Assembly: GCA_963675575.1 (NCBI GenBank)
Contig: OY776378.1
Coordinates: 62,001 to 126,000, forward strand
Direction: 5' to 3'
DNA from: JAGLOK01 sp963675575
GTDB lineage: Bacteria; Bacillota; Clostridia; Christensenellales; UMGS416
Length of the DNA stretch: 64,000 nt
The notes below the pieces were generated by a model. The model made no database searches and had not been told where the DNA came from. It worked only from the letters and a program-made list of their open reading frames with translations. Positions 9,480 through 18,453 of this stretch are shown one piece after another. The position numbers and the translations under genes are program-made. Numbering within the stretch: position 1 is the first letter of the stretch; the number at the start of each line of letters is the position of its first letter.

Positions 9480-12080
9480 CTAATTACCACCGCCCCAGCC
9501 TACGCCGTCGCGTTCGCCAGTGTCGGCAAGCATAGAGGCGCCATAAGATTTTCCGTCTTCATAGTCGAAGTTTGCTTGGAATTCCAATATATTGTCTGCC
9601 ATAACTATAAATTCTTTAAAAACAAGTTTTTCGGGATCAACATTATATTCAGCAACAATGTATTCCTTTGCTTTTTCTATCGCTTCGTCTTTAGATATTA
9701 AATCCAGACCCTTTTCTATATAATCAATTCGCCAAGAGCCAGGTTTCCCGGAGTAGACATCAACATTGATATAGGCATTAAATGAATAATCATATATAGT
9801 CGGATTAAGAGAGGTATACTTGAATTCAAATTTATATACTTCAATGTATGCATCCTTATATTCCTCTTCCGATAATATTTCAAGCCTGCTTTCATTTGCA
9901 AATTTACAACTATCAATAAGTGTGTCTATTGCTGTCTGCAAAGCGGTAGATTGATCTATCTTGGAAAGAGATTCTTTATCAACATTTGGCCTTATGCCGA
10001 TTTTATGTACTTTGCCATCGCCGTTTAATTGAATGTAAAAATACATTTCACCGCGACTGTCTGTAATCTTGCCTGTACCTACATAGTCATTTTCAAAAAC
10101 ATCGCTGTCATCAATTAATACGCCACTATTTCCCGGGAAGTAATAATCGGCATACTGCAGCACCAGTTCTTTTATTTGGTTGTCGCTTAGATTAAGCTCT
10201 GCATCTGTTTGGTTTGATATATTCAGATAATCGACTAGTGACTTATTGGATCCTAATAGTGTAACAGAACCTATTCCATCACCTAATGTAAAATGCAACA
10301 TATGGTCTCCGTAGTATTCATCTATTTGATAAATATCAATTTCAGCATCTTCACTGTCTGCATAGCTTAATACTTTATTCCTTACAGCGTCAGTCATTCC
10401 CAGATAATCAATACCATTATATTCAGCGCTAACAGATCTTACACATCCGTCCAATCTGACTATTGCTTCAAAAGTCCTTATTGAACCATCAACACTGTCC
10501 GTCAGTTTGCCAGTTACTATATAATCTTTGCTTTGATATTCTACGCCTTCTACTTTCCAGGTTCGGTCATCTTTTATACAGCTTGTTATGTTAAGCTTTG
10601 TGTTGGGGTATATTTCCATGGCAAAATCGATAACTTTTTGTCTGAGTATATCTTCGCTTAATTCTTCACCAAGCTCTCTGTTGGATAAAGCAGATGTCTG
10701 CAACGCACAGATTTCGCCGTTAAAATCATATATATGATAATACGCCCTAATATCTCCGTCTGCTGTTACGTTATGCACTTTTATAACGCCGCGCTCATAA
10801 GAAGATATATATGTAAAGCTGTCCGCGTTTGAAATGTTAATGCGTTGAGCTACTGCAATTGCGGCTTCCTCAGAGCCCAAAGGATTGCGTTTGATAGGTT
10901 GATTTACAGTTTTATTATCGAAGTCAACTGGTACAATTGCAGTTGGCAGAGGGGTCTCCTGTGTTTGTCCTACTTTTTCGACAGTCTCGGTATTAACATT
11001 TTTATTTAACAATTGAATATCTTCTATTGCTTCTCCCGGTTGGCACGCTGTAGTAAAGCATGCGAAAATCATAAGGCATGCGATTAATATTGTGATAAAA
11101 AGTACTGTTTTTGATTTTTTCTGTTGATTCATCATTTTCATTACTCTCTTTCTTATTGTTGGTTTTTTTCCAACAAATGAAACCGATAATGGTGTATAGT
11201 ATCTTTTTTTTGAAAAGCGCATTGTATCTATAAGCGATTGCAAATATTCGCATTTGCCTTTGTTGTCCAGATTCCGAGTCACGGATTCATCGCAGCATTC
11301 TTCTACGGTGTTTTTATAGCTTTTATATGCGATGTATATAAGAGGATTAAACCAGTGCAAGGTCTTGGCAAATATCCAACAATAGTTCATGAGTACGTCT
11401 TTCCGACTTATGTGGCGCAGTTCGTGCATGATGATGTAGGAAAGTTTCTCGTTGCTTAAGGATTTGTAAAAACCTTTTGGCATCAGTATTATCGGTCTGA
11501 AAAATCCATATACAAAAGGGATATCGGCGTATTTTGATTCACAGATACGGACATTCTTTTTTATTCCCAGCGTGTTTTTCACATAATCAAGCTTGTCTTT
11601 GTATCTTATGTCGCTTGTAGCAATGTTTCTGATTTTTTTGCAGTATGTAATGATTTTAATTAAGTAGCCACCAGCAAAGAAAATAAAGCCTGTAAGCCAA
11701 AGAATGACTGCAAAGGTTTCAGCACTTAAATGTATTTGTTTAGAAGCTGTGGGGACTTCTGATGCACCGGCATTAATAAAAGGCGCATTAGTAATGACAA
11801 TGTTTGTGTAATCTGTAGCAGTATACTCTTTGGTTTCAAATGACTGGCTTTCGGCAGAAGTTTCGGCTGTCGCGACGGGAAATTGCGGATAAGGTATATG
11901 CACAGAAGAATCGAAAGTTGTTGGCAATATCAAGCGGACAAGCACGAGAACCCAGAGAAAATAAATCAATTTAGAACTTATTTTATTGGAAAACAGTTTG
12001 CCTATCGCCAGTACCGATAAAATCATTGCCGAAGAATATGCCGAAATCTCAATAATGGTTTTTAAAATATTGTGAATCAT
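9480..12080 (-). CDS. BlaR1/MecR1-like M56 metallopeptidase sensor with long extracytoplasmic PepSY-like tail
   Basis: Likely signal-transducing membrane protease that inactivates the adjacent BlaI-type repressor. 866 aa. N-terminal helices at ~5-25 and 33-50, a further helix ~120-145, then the zinc site HELRHISRKD (HExxH) near residue 220 and EECCDES as the third-ligand region; another helix at ~325-345 ends in a Cys (FTTACQPG). The C-terminal ~500 residues are probably outside the cell and hold several PepSY-like units (for example SKDEAIEKAKEYIVAEYNV). BlaR1 instead carries a penicillin-binding domain here, so the ligand is probably not a beta-lactam. It is 11 bp downstream of the repressor gene. 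No resistance gene is adjacent. Confidence 0.85.
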   Translation of the reverse strand: MIHNILKTIIEISAYSSAMILSVLAIGKLFSNKISSKLIYFLWVLVLVRLILPTTFDSSVHIPYPQFPVATAETSAESQSFETKEYTATDYTNIVITNAPFINAGASEVPTASKQIHLSAETFAVILWLTGFIFFAGGYLIKIITYCKKIRNIATSDIRYKDKLDYVKNTLGIKKNVRICESKYADIPFVYGFFRPIILMPKGFYKSLSNEKLSYIIMHELRHISRKDVLMNYCWIFAKTLHWFNPLIYIAYKSYKNTVEECCDESVTRNLDNKGKCEYLQSLIDTMRFSKKRYYTPLSVSFVGKKPTIRKRVMKMMNQQKKSKTVLFITILIACLMIFACFTTACQPGEAIEDIQLLNKNVNTETVEKVGQTQETPLPTAIVPVDFDNKTVNQPIKRNPLGSEEAAIAVAQRINISNADSFTYISSYERGVIKVHNVTADGDIRAYYHIYDFNGEICALQTSALSNRELGEELSEDILRQKVIDFAMEIYPNTKLNITSCIKDDRTWKVEGVEYQSKDYIVTGKLTDSVDGSIRTFEAIVRLDGCVRSVSAEYNGIDYLGMTDAVRNKVLSYADSEDAEIDIYQIDEYYGDHMLHFTLGDGIGSVTLLGSNKSLVDYLNISNQTDAELNLSDNQIKELVLQYADYYFPGNSGVLIDDSDVFENDYVGTGKITDSRGEMYFYIQLNGDGKVHKIGIRPNVDKESLSKIDQSTALQTAIDTLIDSCKFANESRLEILSEEEYKDAYIEVYKFEFKYTSLNPTIYDYSFNAYINVDVYSGKPGSWRIDYIEKGLDLISKDEAIEKAKEYIVAEYNVDPEKLVFKEFIVMADNILEFQANFDYEDGKSYGASMLADTGERDGVGWGGGN

Positions 12081-12091
12081 TTGAGCATCCT

Positions 12092-12472
12092 TTATTTTTC
12101 ATTTCGGTAATTTCTGATGATTTGCTCCAGATTGTCAAGCTCTTCATTGGAGACGTCTTCTCTTTTTATAAGTCCGGCCATCATGTCGGGCAGGCCATCA
12201 AAGTATTTTCTTAAGTACACGCCGGTCATGGCGGCTGCGTATTCTTCCTTGCTTACGGCAGGGGAATAAAAATGTACTCTGGGGCTTATTTTCTTAACTT
12301 TCACCAAGCCTTTCTCCTGTAGCCTGCCAAGATAGGTTTTGACCGTCTGCCGCGACCAACCAAGCTCTTTTTCGGCCATGGAAAGAACATCTTTACTGGT
12401 TACCTCTTTTTCTTTCCATATGATTTCCATGATTATGGAATCGGCTTTTGATAAGGCGGAATAATTTTTCAT
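12092..12472 (-). CDS. BlaI/MecI-family transcriptional repressor
   Basis: 126-aa winged-helix DNA-binding repressor of the penicillinase-repressor family, cytoplasmic dimer. The N-terminal half has the helix-turn-helix (ADSIIMEIIWKEKEVTSKDV ... WSRQTVKTYLGRLQEKGLV) and the C-terminal half the dimerisation helices where M56 sensors cut. First gene of a two-gene operon with the M56 sensor; by family analogy it represses its own promoter until the sensor is triggered. A small dyad overlaps the upstream promoter (see 12493-12520). Targets elsewhere in the genome are unknown. Confidence 0.93.
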   Translation of the reverse strand: MKNYSALSKADSIIMEIIWKEKEVTSKDVLSMAEKELGWSRQTVKTYLGRLQEKGLVKVKKISPRVHFYSPAVSKEEYAAAMTGVYLRKYFDGLPDMMAGLIKREDVSNEELDNLEQIIRNYRNEK

Positions 12473-12492
12473 AATTTTGGTACCTCTCTTAT

Positions 12493-12520
12493 GGTGTAAA
12501 CGTTACGTCATAAATGTCAA
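12493..12520 (-). promoter_or_regulatory. Promoter and candidate operator of the BlaI-M56 operon
   Basis: On the minus strand a perfect -35 TTGACA occupies 12520-12515; a poor -10 (TACACC) would be at 12498-12493. Between and over them is the dyad GTAA-ACG-TTAC at 12496-12506, a possible BlaI operator whose half-site TTTACA recalls the TACA of known BlaI/MecI sites. The operator is inference. Confidence 0.45.
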
Positions 12521-12583
12521 CAAGTATTTCAAAAGCATTAAGAATGTTTTAAGGTATGGATTAGAACCTGCAAAAACGGTAAT

Positions 12584-12613
12584 AAAAAAACTGCCTTGTT
12601 GGAAGACAGTTTT
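12584..12613 (-). terminator. Terminator of the thioredoxin gene
   Basis: On the minus strand AAAACTGTCTT pairs with AAGGCAGTTTT around a 5-nt loop and is followed by a T-run. It lies 28 bp after the trx stop codon. Confidence 0.85.
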
Positions 12614-12640
12614 GCATTCTTTTTAAAAGTTCGGTTTAAA

Positions 12641-12964
12641 TTACATTCCGCTGTCCACAAAAGAAGCTAACTTTACCTTTGGCATTGAGCCTTGAGTTTG
12701 AGCGGACACTTCCCCGCCTTTAAACATCATAAAAGTGGGAACAGACATAATTCCAAATTTTTTGGCTACATCTGCACATTGATCCACATCAGCAGTGCAT
12801 ACTTTTATTTTACCTTCATATTCTTTTGCCAGTTCTTCAATTATTGGCTCCATTTTGCGGCAGGGTCCGCACCAAGTTGCCGAGAAATCAACAAAAACCG
12901 GAATATCGTTTTGCAAAACTTCTTTGTCAAAGTTTTCATTTGTAATCATAGTATTGCTCATCAT
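12641..12964 (-). CDS. trxA: Thioredoxin
   Basis: Small cytoplasmic dithiol oxidoreductase that reduces protein disulfides. 107 aa, the usual length. The active site WCGPCRKM is near residue 33, preceded by VFVDFSATWC, and the cis-Pro loop is MSVPTFMMFKGG. Start ATG 12964 has an AAGGAGATAT ribosome binding site; a second ATG follows immediately. It is monocistronic, bounded by a terminator downstream, with no thioredoxin reductase beside it. Confidence 0.95.
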   Translation of the reverse strand: MMSNTMITNENFDKEVLQNDIPVFVDFSATWCGPCRKMEPIIEELAKEYEGKIKVCTADVDQCADVAKKFGIMSVPTFMMFKGGEVSAQTQGSMPKVKLASFVDSGM

Positions 12965-13152
12965 ATATCTCCTTAGTATCTGTTATGCAAATTTAGGATC
13001 TATAGCCTTATCCGAAACAGAGCAGTTAGTTTGCTCTTTATAATTAAACTTAAACCATAATTTTGCTGTCCATATCATTATACAATGCGAAAACATTGGT
13101 GTCTACTTGAGTAGGTATTTGAAAAGATAAAAATGCGGTATTTTCCTTGTGA

Positions 13153-14514
13153 TTACCTAATGGATTTTGACAACGCGCTTTCCACATCTTCTCCGGCCAA
13201 AATAATATGTTTTATGACCTGCAAATAATAATCGTTTTCATAATATAGCATGAGGCTGCCTTCATTTAACGCATCTTTCCAAGGAGAGCCTGGGTTTAGG
13301 AAATTGCTTATAGGCAGATATGCCGTGTGATTTTGAGCAATAATTTTATCAAGCTTGCCTCCATTATAGAGCAAGGATAAAAAGCTTGCCACCACCTCGG
13401 AGTCTCCGTTTTCGGGAACAGCGCAATATATCACATTTGCTGTAAAAACAGGTGTATTTCCCAAGTATGGCTTTACCTGTGTGGAATAATAAATCTGATT
13501 GTTTTCAAAAAGCCTTTCATAAAGGGTGCCGGGAGCAAAAACACAGGCTAGGCCATCGTTCATATAAGCGTTTATTATAACGTTGTCGCTGGAATAGGCC
13601 GTGTCAGGGGGAAGATATATTTCTTCCCACATATTTTGTATTTGATACAATATTTCGCTGCCGCCTTCAGCCTGCGCGTAAACAGCCTGCTCAATGAAAA
13701 GCTGTCCACCCACATCGCCACCAGGGAAGCCGAAGCCGTATCTAGATGTTAAAAATTTATCCGCGTTTTTTGCTTTAAGTTCATCTTTTTCCGTATACTT
13801 GAGATAGTCATATGCATAGTCGCTTCTAAGCCAGTTCCCAAGGCTTGCAAGCTCATCATATTTTTGCGGGATATCAAGCGAAAGCGCTTCAAGCAAATCT
13901 CCCCTGAAAAAATATCCGTACATTTTAAGAGCAATGGGTATTTTATCATTTCTAACCGCGCCCTTTGCCGCGTTATTAAAAAGCACCTCATTATTAAGCT
14001 TGGAAATATCTTGAAAGCCTCCGAGCTCTATTAGCAAATGATTGGGGGCGATTACCAGATTTGGCTCGTTACCCAACGCAACAAGTTGGGCGTATGTGTC
14101 TAAAAACTTATCCGGAGCCACCTTGTAATACTCCCCGGGAAGGTCATTTAGCACACCAAATTCTTGAGCGGTTTGCTCGATAAAACCATTGTCATTGAAT
14201 TGTGAGCAATCCAATATAATAAGCGGAGAATCGCCGTAAATATGTGCTTCCGGTGTTGCCGTATGAACAGGTATGGGAGAAGGAGAGATTGCTTCATCGG
14301 GTTTTGGAGTATCTTGGGCGGTAAAAAAGCTGAAATCCAAATTTATTCCTGAAAGCAATATGATTATTGTCGTAAGAGACGCTGTAGCAACAATTCCCAT
14401 AGATAAATATTTAAATAAAGATTTATTGCGTGAAAAAAAGACCCTAAAAAGCCTTGAAATACGTTTTAAAAAACCAGATATTCTAATTAGTATATTTGTT
14501 AAAGTTTTTTTCAT
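13153..14514 (-). CDS. Membrane-anchored extracellular solute-binding-like protein
   Basis: 453 aa. A basic N-terminus (KKTLTNILIRISGFLKRISR) precedes one membrane helix at ~37-58, then a short Pro/Ser/Thr-rich linker (KPDEAISPSPIPVHTATPEA) and a ~360-residue extracytoplasmic domain. That domain has the layout of ABC-transporter binding proteins of the sugar class: an early beta-strand/helix pair, a mid YGFGFPGGDVGGQ hinge-like turn and an alpha-helical C-terminus. There is no lipobox and no transporter permease nearby, so a sensor or scavenging role is as likely as transport. The family call is a fold guess from sequence texture. Confidence 0.6.
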   Translation of the reverse strand: MKKTLTNILIRISGFLKRISRLFRVFFSRNKSLFKYLSMGIVATASLTTIIILLSGINLDFSFFTAQDTPKPDEAISPSPIPVHTATPEAHIYGDSPLIILDCSQFNDNGFIEQTAQEFGVLNDLPGEYYKVAPDKFLDTYAQLVALGNEPNLVIAPNHLLIELGGFQDISKLNNEVLFNNAAKGAVRNDKIPIALKMYGYFFRGDLLEALSLDIPQKYDELASLGNWLRSDYAYDYLKYTEKDELKAKNADKFLTSRYGFGFPGGDVGGQLFIEQAVYAQAEGGSEILYQIQNMWEEIYLPPDTAYSSDNVIINAYMNDGLACVFAPGTLYERLFENNQIYYSTQVKPYLGNTPVFTANVIYCAVPENGDSEVVASFLSLLYNGGKLDKIIAQNHTAYLPISNFLNPGSPWKDALNEGSLMLYYENDYYLQVIKHIILAGEDVESALSKSIR

Positions 14515-14569
14515 TAAAAGTTATTATAATCAAGCATACATAAAAAGTAAACAAAATAAAAGAATGCCG

Positions 14570-15007
14570 TCATAGCATCTCAACAAGAATTCCCAGCATT
14601 TCTTCTATTTCAAGGGCACATTCATTGTAAACTGCTTCACTTCCCCCAAAAGGATCAACAACATCCCCGCCACGGTTAGTGTAGTCACCCAATAGATGAA
14701 TTTTATCTGCCGCATAGGGGAAATTTTCAACCAAAAGCCTTCGCTGATTTCCGGTCATTGTAAAAACCATATCAGATATTTCAATCATCTCATTACTTAT
14801 CTGTACAGCCTTTCTTCCAGAATAATCTACTCCGCGTTTTTTTAGCTGTTTTAGTGCATTATCCGTTATTTGCGTATTAGTGTGCGAGTATATGCCGGCG
14901 GAATTCACGATATTATTCCCGGCTTTTTTTTGCAGCATTTTTTCAAGCATACCCTGAGCCATTGGACTTCTGCAAGTATTGCCGGTGCAAACAAACAATA
15001 TATTCAT
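14570..15007 (-). CDS. Low-molecular-weight protein phosphatase, probably arginine phosphatase (YwlE-like)
   Basis: Removes phosphate from protein residues through a cysteinyl-phosphate. 145 aa. The P-loop is CTGNTCRSPM at residues 7-16 (Cys7, Arg13), and the general acid Asp sits in VVDPFGG. The Thr in CTGNTCRS is the residue reported to tune Bacillus YwlE toward phospho-arginine rather than phospho-tyrosine; that knowledge is of the family, and the specificity here is inferred. The gene starts one base after the Sua5/YwlC stop, the same neighbourhood as in Bacillus (ywlC-ywlE). No McsB kinase is in view. Confidence 0.88.
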   Translation of the reverse strand: MNILFVCTGNTCRSPMAQGMLEKMLQKKAGNNIVNSAGIYSHTNTQITDNALKQLKKRGVDYSGRKAVQISNEMIEISDMVFTMTGNQRRLLVENFPYAADKIHLLGDYTNRGGDVVDPFGGSEAVYNECALEIEEMLGILVEML

Positions 15008-16042
15008 CTATATCTCCTCAACTTTGTGGTTTGCAGCGCGCAGCAACCTGTTCATGATTGCGTGCCCTTCGTTTTCTTCACTTACTGCCTCCGAATAAAC
15101 GGTGTCAAGCTCAAGCTCATCGGTTTTTCTCAAAGCGTAATAAAGATTCTTCGCAACTTCTTTTAAATTATATCTGCTGCCTAAAGATATCACGTTACCG
15201 GTAAAATTTCTTTTTGTTTGCTCAAAGCATATTACTCCGGTTTTCTTGCCAGCAGCTTCGTCTGAGTGCATTCTAAATAAAATTTGCCGCGCAACAGCAG
15301 CCTGAGAGCCTTTAATAACCGTAATTTCTGCGTTTGGTTTATAGTGTTCATATTTTACGCCGGGAGAGCGCACTTTTTTGTCATCGCTGGGTGAAGATTC
15401 TACAAATCCGATTGCATCATTTATCATCTCTATAGTTATCATCCCAGGCCTTAGTATTCTCGGCACTTTTCCGGTGACGTCCAAAACGGTAGATTCGATT
15501 CCAACCTCGCATGGACCGCTGTCTATTATTAGCGGAATCTTGCCGTTCAAATCATCATATACCATCTGAGCGGTTGTTGGACTGGGTTTACCTGAAAGGT
15601 TCGCGCTGGGTGCGGCGATAGGCACGCCTGAGTGCTCGATAATGGTCTGAGCAATCTGATGATCAGGCATTCTGACTGCAACAGTATTTAACCCTGCCGT
15701 CACGCTGTCGGGCACTGAGGGGCGTTTCTCAAGCACTAAGGTTAAAGGTCCGGGCCAAAAGCGCTGCATGAGCTCTTTGGCTGTAACCGAAACATTCAAA
15801 GCAACATCACTAACCTGATTGATGGAATGAATATGAACGATAATAGGGTTGTCAGAAGGTCTGCCTTTTGCTTTGAAAATCTTGTCTATCGCTTTTTCGT
15901 CAAAACAGTTTGCGCCTAGTCCATATACTGTTTCGGTAGGAAAAGCCACAATCTGTCCGGCTTTAATTAAGTTTGCCGCTTCCGTAAGGCTTGATGCCCC
16001 GGGGGCTGATATTTTAGTTTGAATTTCATTTTTCTTACTCAT
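15008..16042 (-). CDS. ywlC: L-threonylcarbamoyladenylate synthase (Sua5/YwlC)
   Basis: Makes threonylcarbamoyl-AMP from threonine, bicarbonate and ATP, the first step of t6A37 formation in ANN-decoding tRNAs. 344 aa, the long Sua5 form: YrdC domain to ~residue 205 (AFPTETVYGLGANCFD, KGRPSDNPIIVHI, APSANLSGKPSPTT) followed by a ~120-residue Sua5 C-terminal domain after the PGVKYEHYKP linker. All YrdC motifs are present. It is the promoter-proximal gene of a likely operon with the LMW phosphatase, which begins at the next base, and perhaps the solute-binding-like gene. Confidence 0.95.
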   Translation of the reverse strand: MSKKNEIQTKISAPGASSLTEAANLIKAGQIVAFPTETVYGLGANCFDEKAIDKIFKAKGRPSDNPIIVHIHSINQVSDVALNVSVTAKELMQRFWPGPLTLVLEKRPSVPDSVTAGLNTVAVRMPDHQIAQTIIEHSGVPIAAPSANLSGKPSPTTAQMVYDDLNGKIPLIIDSGPCEVGIESTVLDVTGKVPRILRPGMITIEMINDAIGFVESSPSDDKKVRSPGVKYEHYKPNAEITVIKGSQAAVARQILFRMHSDEAAGKKTGVICFEQTKRNFTGNVISLGSRYNLKEVAKNLYYALRKTDELELDTVYSEAVSEENEGHAIMNRLLRAANHKVEEI

Positions 16043-16242
16043 ATGAGATATTATTTTATCACAATTATTTGTTTAATAGTGTGATTTTTTGATATATTTT
16101 AAATAATATCGATTTTTATTAGTGCTAATAAGAATAATCAGATAAGGCAACAAATCATATTTTTATAAAAGTTAGGCTATTCTTTTTTAATTTAATTATT
16201 GGAGTAGAATAGTTTTTGTTATTTTGAATAAAAGCGGAGTCA

Positions 16243-16938
16243 TTAGAGAAAAAGGCTAAAAAGATATGATAAGGGTGCAACAATTATCAATGCAGGTATC
16301 ATGTCGGCAATTTTAATATCTTTTATCCCGGCAACTTTTAAACCAGTTGCTACAAGGATTATGCCGCCGCATGCTATAAAATCGGCAATCATAGTATCGG
16401 TTAGCAGAGGAGCGATGAATTTAGACAATAAGAAAATAGTCATTAGCACTATGGGCTGTATCAGCCCAAGGGTGGCTACGATATATGATAAGCTTAGTGC
16501 AAATATGAAAGATGTAAAAAGATCTAACACAGACTTTCCCAGCAAAATACTGTGGTCGCCGGTCATTCCTGATAAAAGTGCGCCATATATTCCTGTTGAA
16601 CTAAAGCAAAAAATAACTGATATTACAACGAGTTTATCCAGATATGCGGCGTCTTTGTTTTCAGAGCCTATTTTGCTTAGTAATTTTCTAAAGAATTTAT
16701 TGATTTTGGCATCTAACCCAAGTGCATTACCAATAACAAACCCTGCTAAAACAGCCAAAATTACTACCGGCACGCTTTTCACTTTAACAACAGAGGTGAT
16801 ACCCATGCCAATTGCACATATCCCTATAACTACAATCAAGTCGCCTTGAGCCTTGAGCTTTATTCTCTTTGAGGCAAAGCCTCCGGCAAGTCCACCAATT
16901 ATTACGCTTAATGCGTTTATTATGATTCCCAATGGCAT
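16243..16938 (-). CDS. DUF554-family membrane protein (YdfK/YqgA-like)
   Basis: 231 aa, about seven hydrophobic segments. The N-terminus GIIINALSVIIGGLAGGFA and the later GLIQPIVLMTIFLLSKF and ACGGIILVATGLKVAGIKDI segments are typical of DUF554, a widespread putative membrane transporter family without established substrate. The gene ends with LSYLFSLFL, a usual short tail. It stands alone between an intergenic region and the preceding Sua5 operon; no regulatory signal is clear. Confidence 0.88.
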   Translation of the reverse strand: MPLGIIINALSVIIGGLAGGFASKRIKLKAQGDLIVVIGICAIGMGITSVVKVKSVPVVILAVLAGFVIGNALGLDAKINKFFRKLLSKIGSENKDAAYLDKLVVISVIFCFSSTGIYGALLSGMTGDHSILLGKSVLDLFTSFIFALSLSYIVATLGLIQPIVLMTIFLLSKFIAPLLTDTMIADFIACGGIILVATGLKVAGIKDIKIADMIPALIIVAPLSYLFSLFL

Positions 16939-17082
16939 ATATATCCCCGTTTTTGCTAATATTTTATATCTGTTTTGTCTCTTATAACTAAGGCATTATA
17001 CTATCATCAATTTGTTTCTTGGTCAAATTGTACGTTAGCGCTTGTTTTTAAAAGTCGCAATACAAAATAACAACTTTAGTAT

Positions 17083-17126
17083 AAAAAAGCCTCTACAATT
17101 CTGCAGAAGATTTTGCTTTGCAGAGG
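17083..17126 (-). terminator. Orphan minus-strand terminator
   Basis: On the minus strand CCTCTGCAA pairs with TTGTAGAGG (one G-U), enclosing an inner TTCTGCAGAA palindrome, followed by CTTTTTT. No minus-strand gene now ends here; the rest of 16939-17273 shows nothing else I can name, so it may be left from a lost gene. Confidence 0.5.
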
Positions 17127-17273
17127 GAGAAGTGCACAATTTCTTTTATAGTAAATATCCCGATATATTAAAATGACTGAACAAAAAAAGAAAGCACTTC
17201 ACCTTCTGCCACAATGTTGTTTGGCGCGGGGTCTGCTAATATCATATTGGAATAAATACATATTAGAAGTATA

Positions 17274-17612
17274 ATGAATAAAATAAAAAACATAGAGGGG
17301 ATATATGGAAACAACAATTCGCATTTTGATGGAGGATTGCTTCAGCTTATAGGCTGGCAACTACTGGGGGCATTAATAACTTTATTTACAGCAGGTATAT
17401 GCTTTCCTTGGGCGCTTTGCATGGTGTATGGATGAAAAATCAATCATACGGTAATTGAGGGGAAAAGGTTAAAGTTTACCGGTTCAGCAGCAGGTTTGTT
17501 TGGAAATTGGATAAAATGGCTCTTACTTTGCCTAATTACTTTGGGAATTTACGGATTCTGGTTAAATATTGCTCTGGAAAAATGGAAAGTGAAGCATACG
17601 TTTTTTGCCTAA
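17274..17612 (+). pseudogene. DUF898-family small membrane protein interrupted by TGA
   Basis: A 112-codon frame from ATG 17274 to TAA 17612 encodes the conserved core of DUF898/YjgN-like membrane proteins: FDGGLLQLIGWQLLG, AGICFPWALCMVYG, then TGA at 17433-17435, then KINHTVIEGKRLKFTGSA, GLFGNWIKWLL and GIYGFWLNIALEKWKVKHT. Family members have Trp (TGG) at the stop position, so a single G-to-A change explains it. The rest is intact and no frameshift is seen, so the lesion is recent, or a sequencing error. The ribosome binding site is weak (AGAAG). A perfect terminator follows. Confidence 0.85.
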
Positions 17613-17654
17613 ATAGTGTTTTGCTATACAGCGTGAAATAATAAAGATGTATAT

Positions 17655-17686
17655 AAAAAGGAGCTTCTTATGAGAAGCTCCTTTTT
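17655..17686. terminator. Bidirectional terminator between DUF898 gene and TetR gene
   Basis: A perfect 14-bp inverted repeat (AAAAAGGAGCTTCT and its complement) around TATG, with A and T runs at the ends, works for both converging genes. Confidence 0.93.
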
Positions 17687-17691
17687 GAATA

Positions 17692-18348
17692 TCACATATT
17701 ATTGTCTTGGCAGTATTCCGGTTTATAAAAAGCCGTTTTAAGCATTTCGAATGATTTAAGCATGTCGATTCTTACATCATCTATTTGTTCCAGCGCCTGT
17801 TCTGGTGATAAAGTTTTATATAAATCAATATATTGGTCATACAAGCATTTAGAGCATGCGAATATTAGGTCAATAGCGCGTTTTTTATCAATACCTTCTT
17901 TAAATTTACTCTCGTCCACCAATTGCTGAAAGTTTTCCCGCTGGTTGCCCCATGCTGCTTTGAGCTTTTCATCCACTATATCTTCAAGGTCTTTTGGAGT
18001 ATTTACCAAGACTTCATATATAATTCGATAGCCTTCCGGCATTTCAAGACCAATTCGCAGCTTTGCCATTGATGTCTCTGTAATAAGGTCAAAAAGATCC
18101 ATTTGTTCTTTGGGCATATATTCGTTTAGACGCTGCATCATTTCGCGCATAACATCATTTAAAATATAAGAAAAAAGATTCTTTTTGCTTGTGAAATAGT
18201 GAAATAAAAGCCCTTTCGAAATTTCTGAGTTTTTACATACTATATTGGTATTTGCTTTCACATATCCATTGTCGCTGAATTCTTTCAGAGCGACTGAAAG
18301 TATTCTTTCTTTCTTTTCTTTATCTATATTTTCAAATTTTTCAAACAT
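17692..18348 (-). CDS. TetR-family transcriptional regulator
   Basis: 218 aa. The N-terminal helix-turn-helix reads KKERILSVALKEFSDNGY ... ISKGLLFHYFTSKKNLFSYI, the standard TetR layout; the remaining ~150 residues are the ligand/dimer domain without recognisable specificity. It is clearly paralogous to the TetR at 26774-27403 over the DNA-binding part. It is the second gene after the alpha/beta hydrolase and probably autoregulates that operon through the palindromes at 19332-19386, with a further TAATCA dyad directly upstream of its own ATG. Confidence 0.93.
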   Translation of the reverse strand: MFEKFENIDKEKKERILSVALKEFSDNGYVKANTNIVCKNSEISKGLLFHYFTSKKNLFSYILNDVMREMMQRLNEYMPKEQMDLFDLITETSMAKLRIGLEMPEGYRIIYEVLVNTPKDLEDIVDEKLKAAWGNQRENFQQLVDESKFKEGIDKKRAIDLIFACSKCLYDQYIDLYKTLSPEQALEQIDDVRIDMLKSFEMLKTAFYKPEYCQDNNM

Positions 18349-18394
18349 TATATCTCCATAAACTCAGTCTTTTTATTTACAGCAGTGATTATAC

Positions 18395-18410
18395 TAATCA
18401 TATTTGATTA
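18395..18410. promoter_or_regulatory. Candidate TetR operator upstream of the TetR gene
   Basis: Perfect dyad TAATCA-TATT-TGATTA. A minus-strand -10 TATAAT at 18394-18389 abuts it, so a bound protein would block an internal promoter for the TetR gene. The sequence differs from the GACC/GGTC sites upstream of the operon, so it may bind another factor. Confidence 0.45.
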
Positions 18411-18453
18411 AATATGAAACCAAGATAAATTGTCGGTTTTTTATGCAGGCAGT

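Noticed and set aside
17433..17435. TGA in DUF898 as selenocysteine or recoded Trp
   Set aside because: Family residue is Trp, no SECIS-like hairpin follows, and TGA is used as an ordinary stop elsewhere (for example mnmE).
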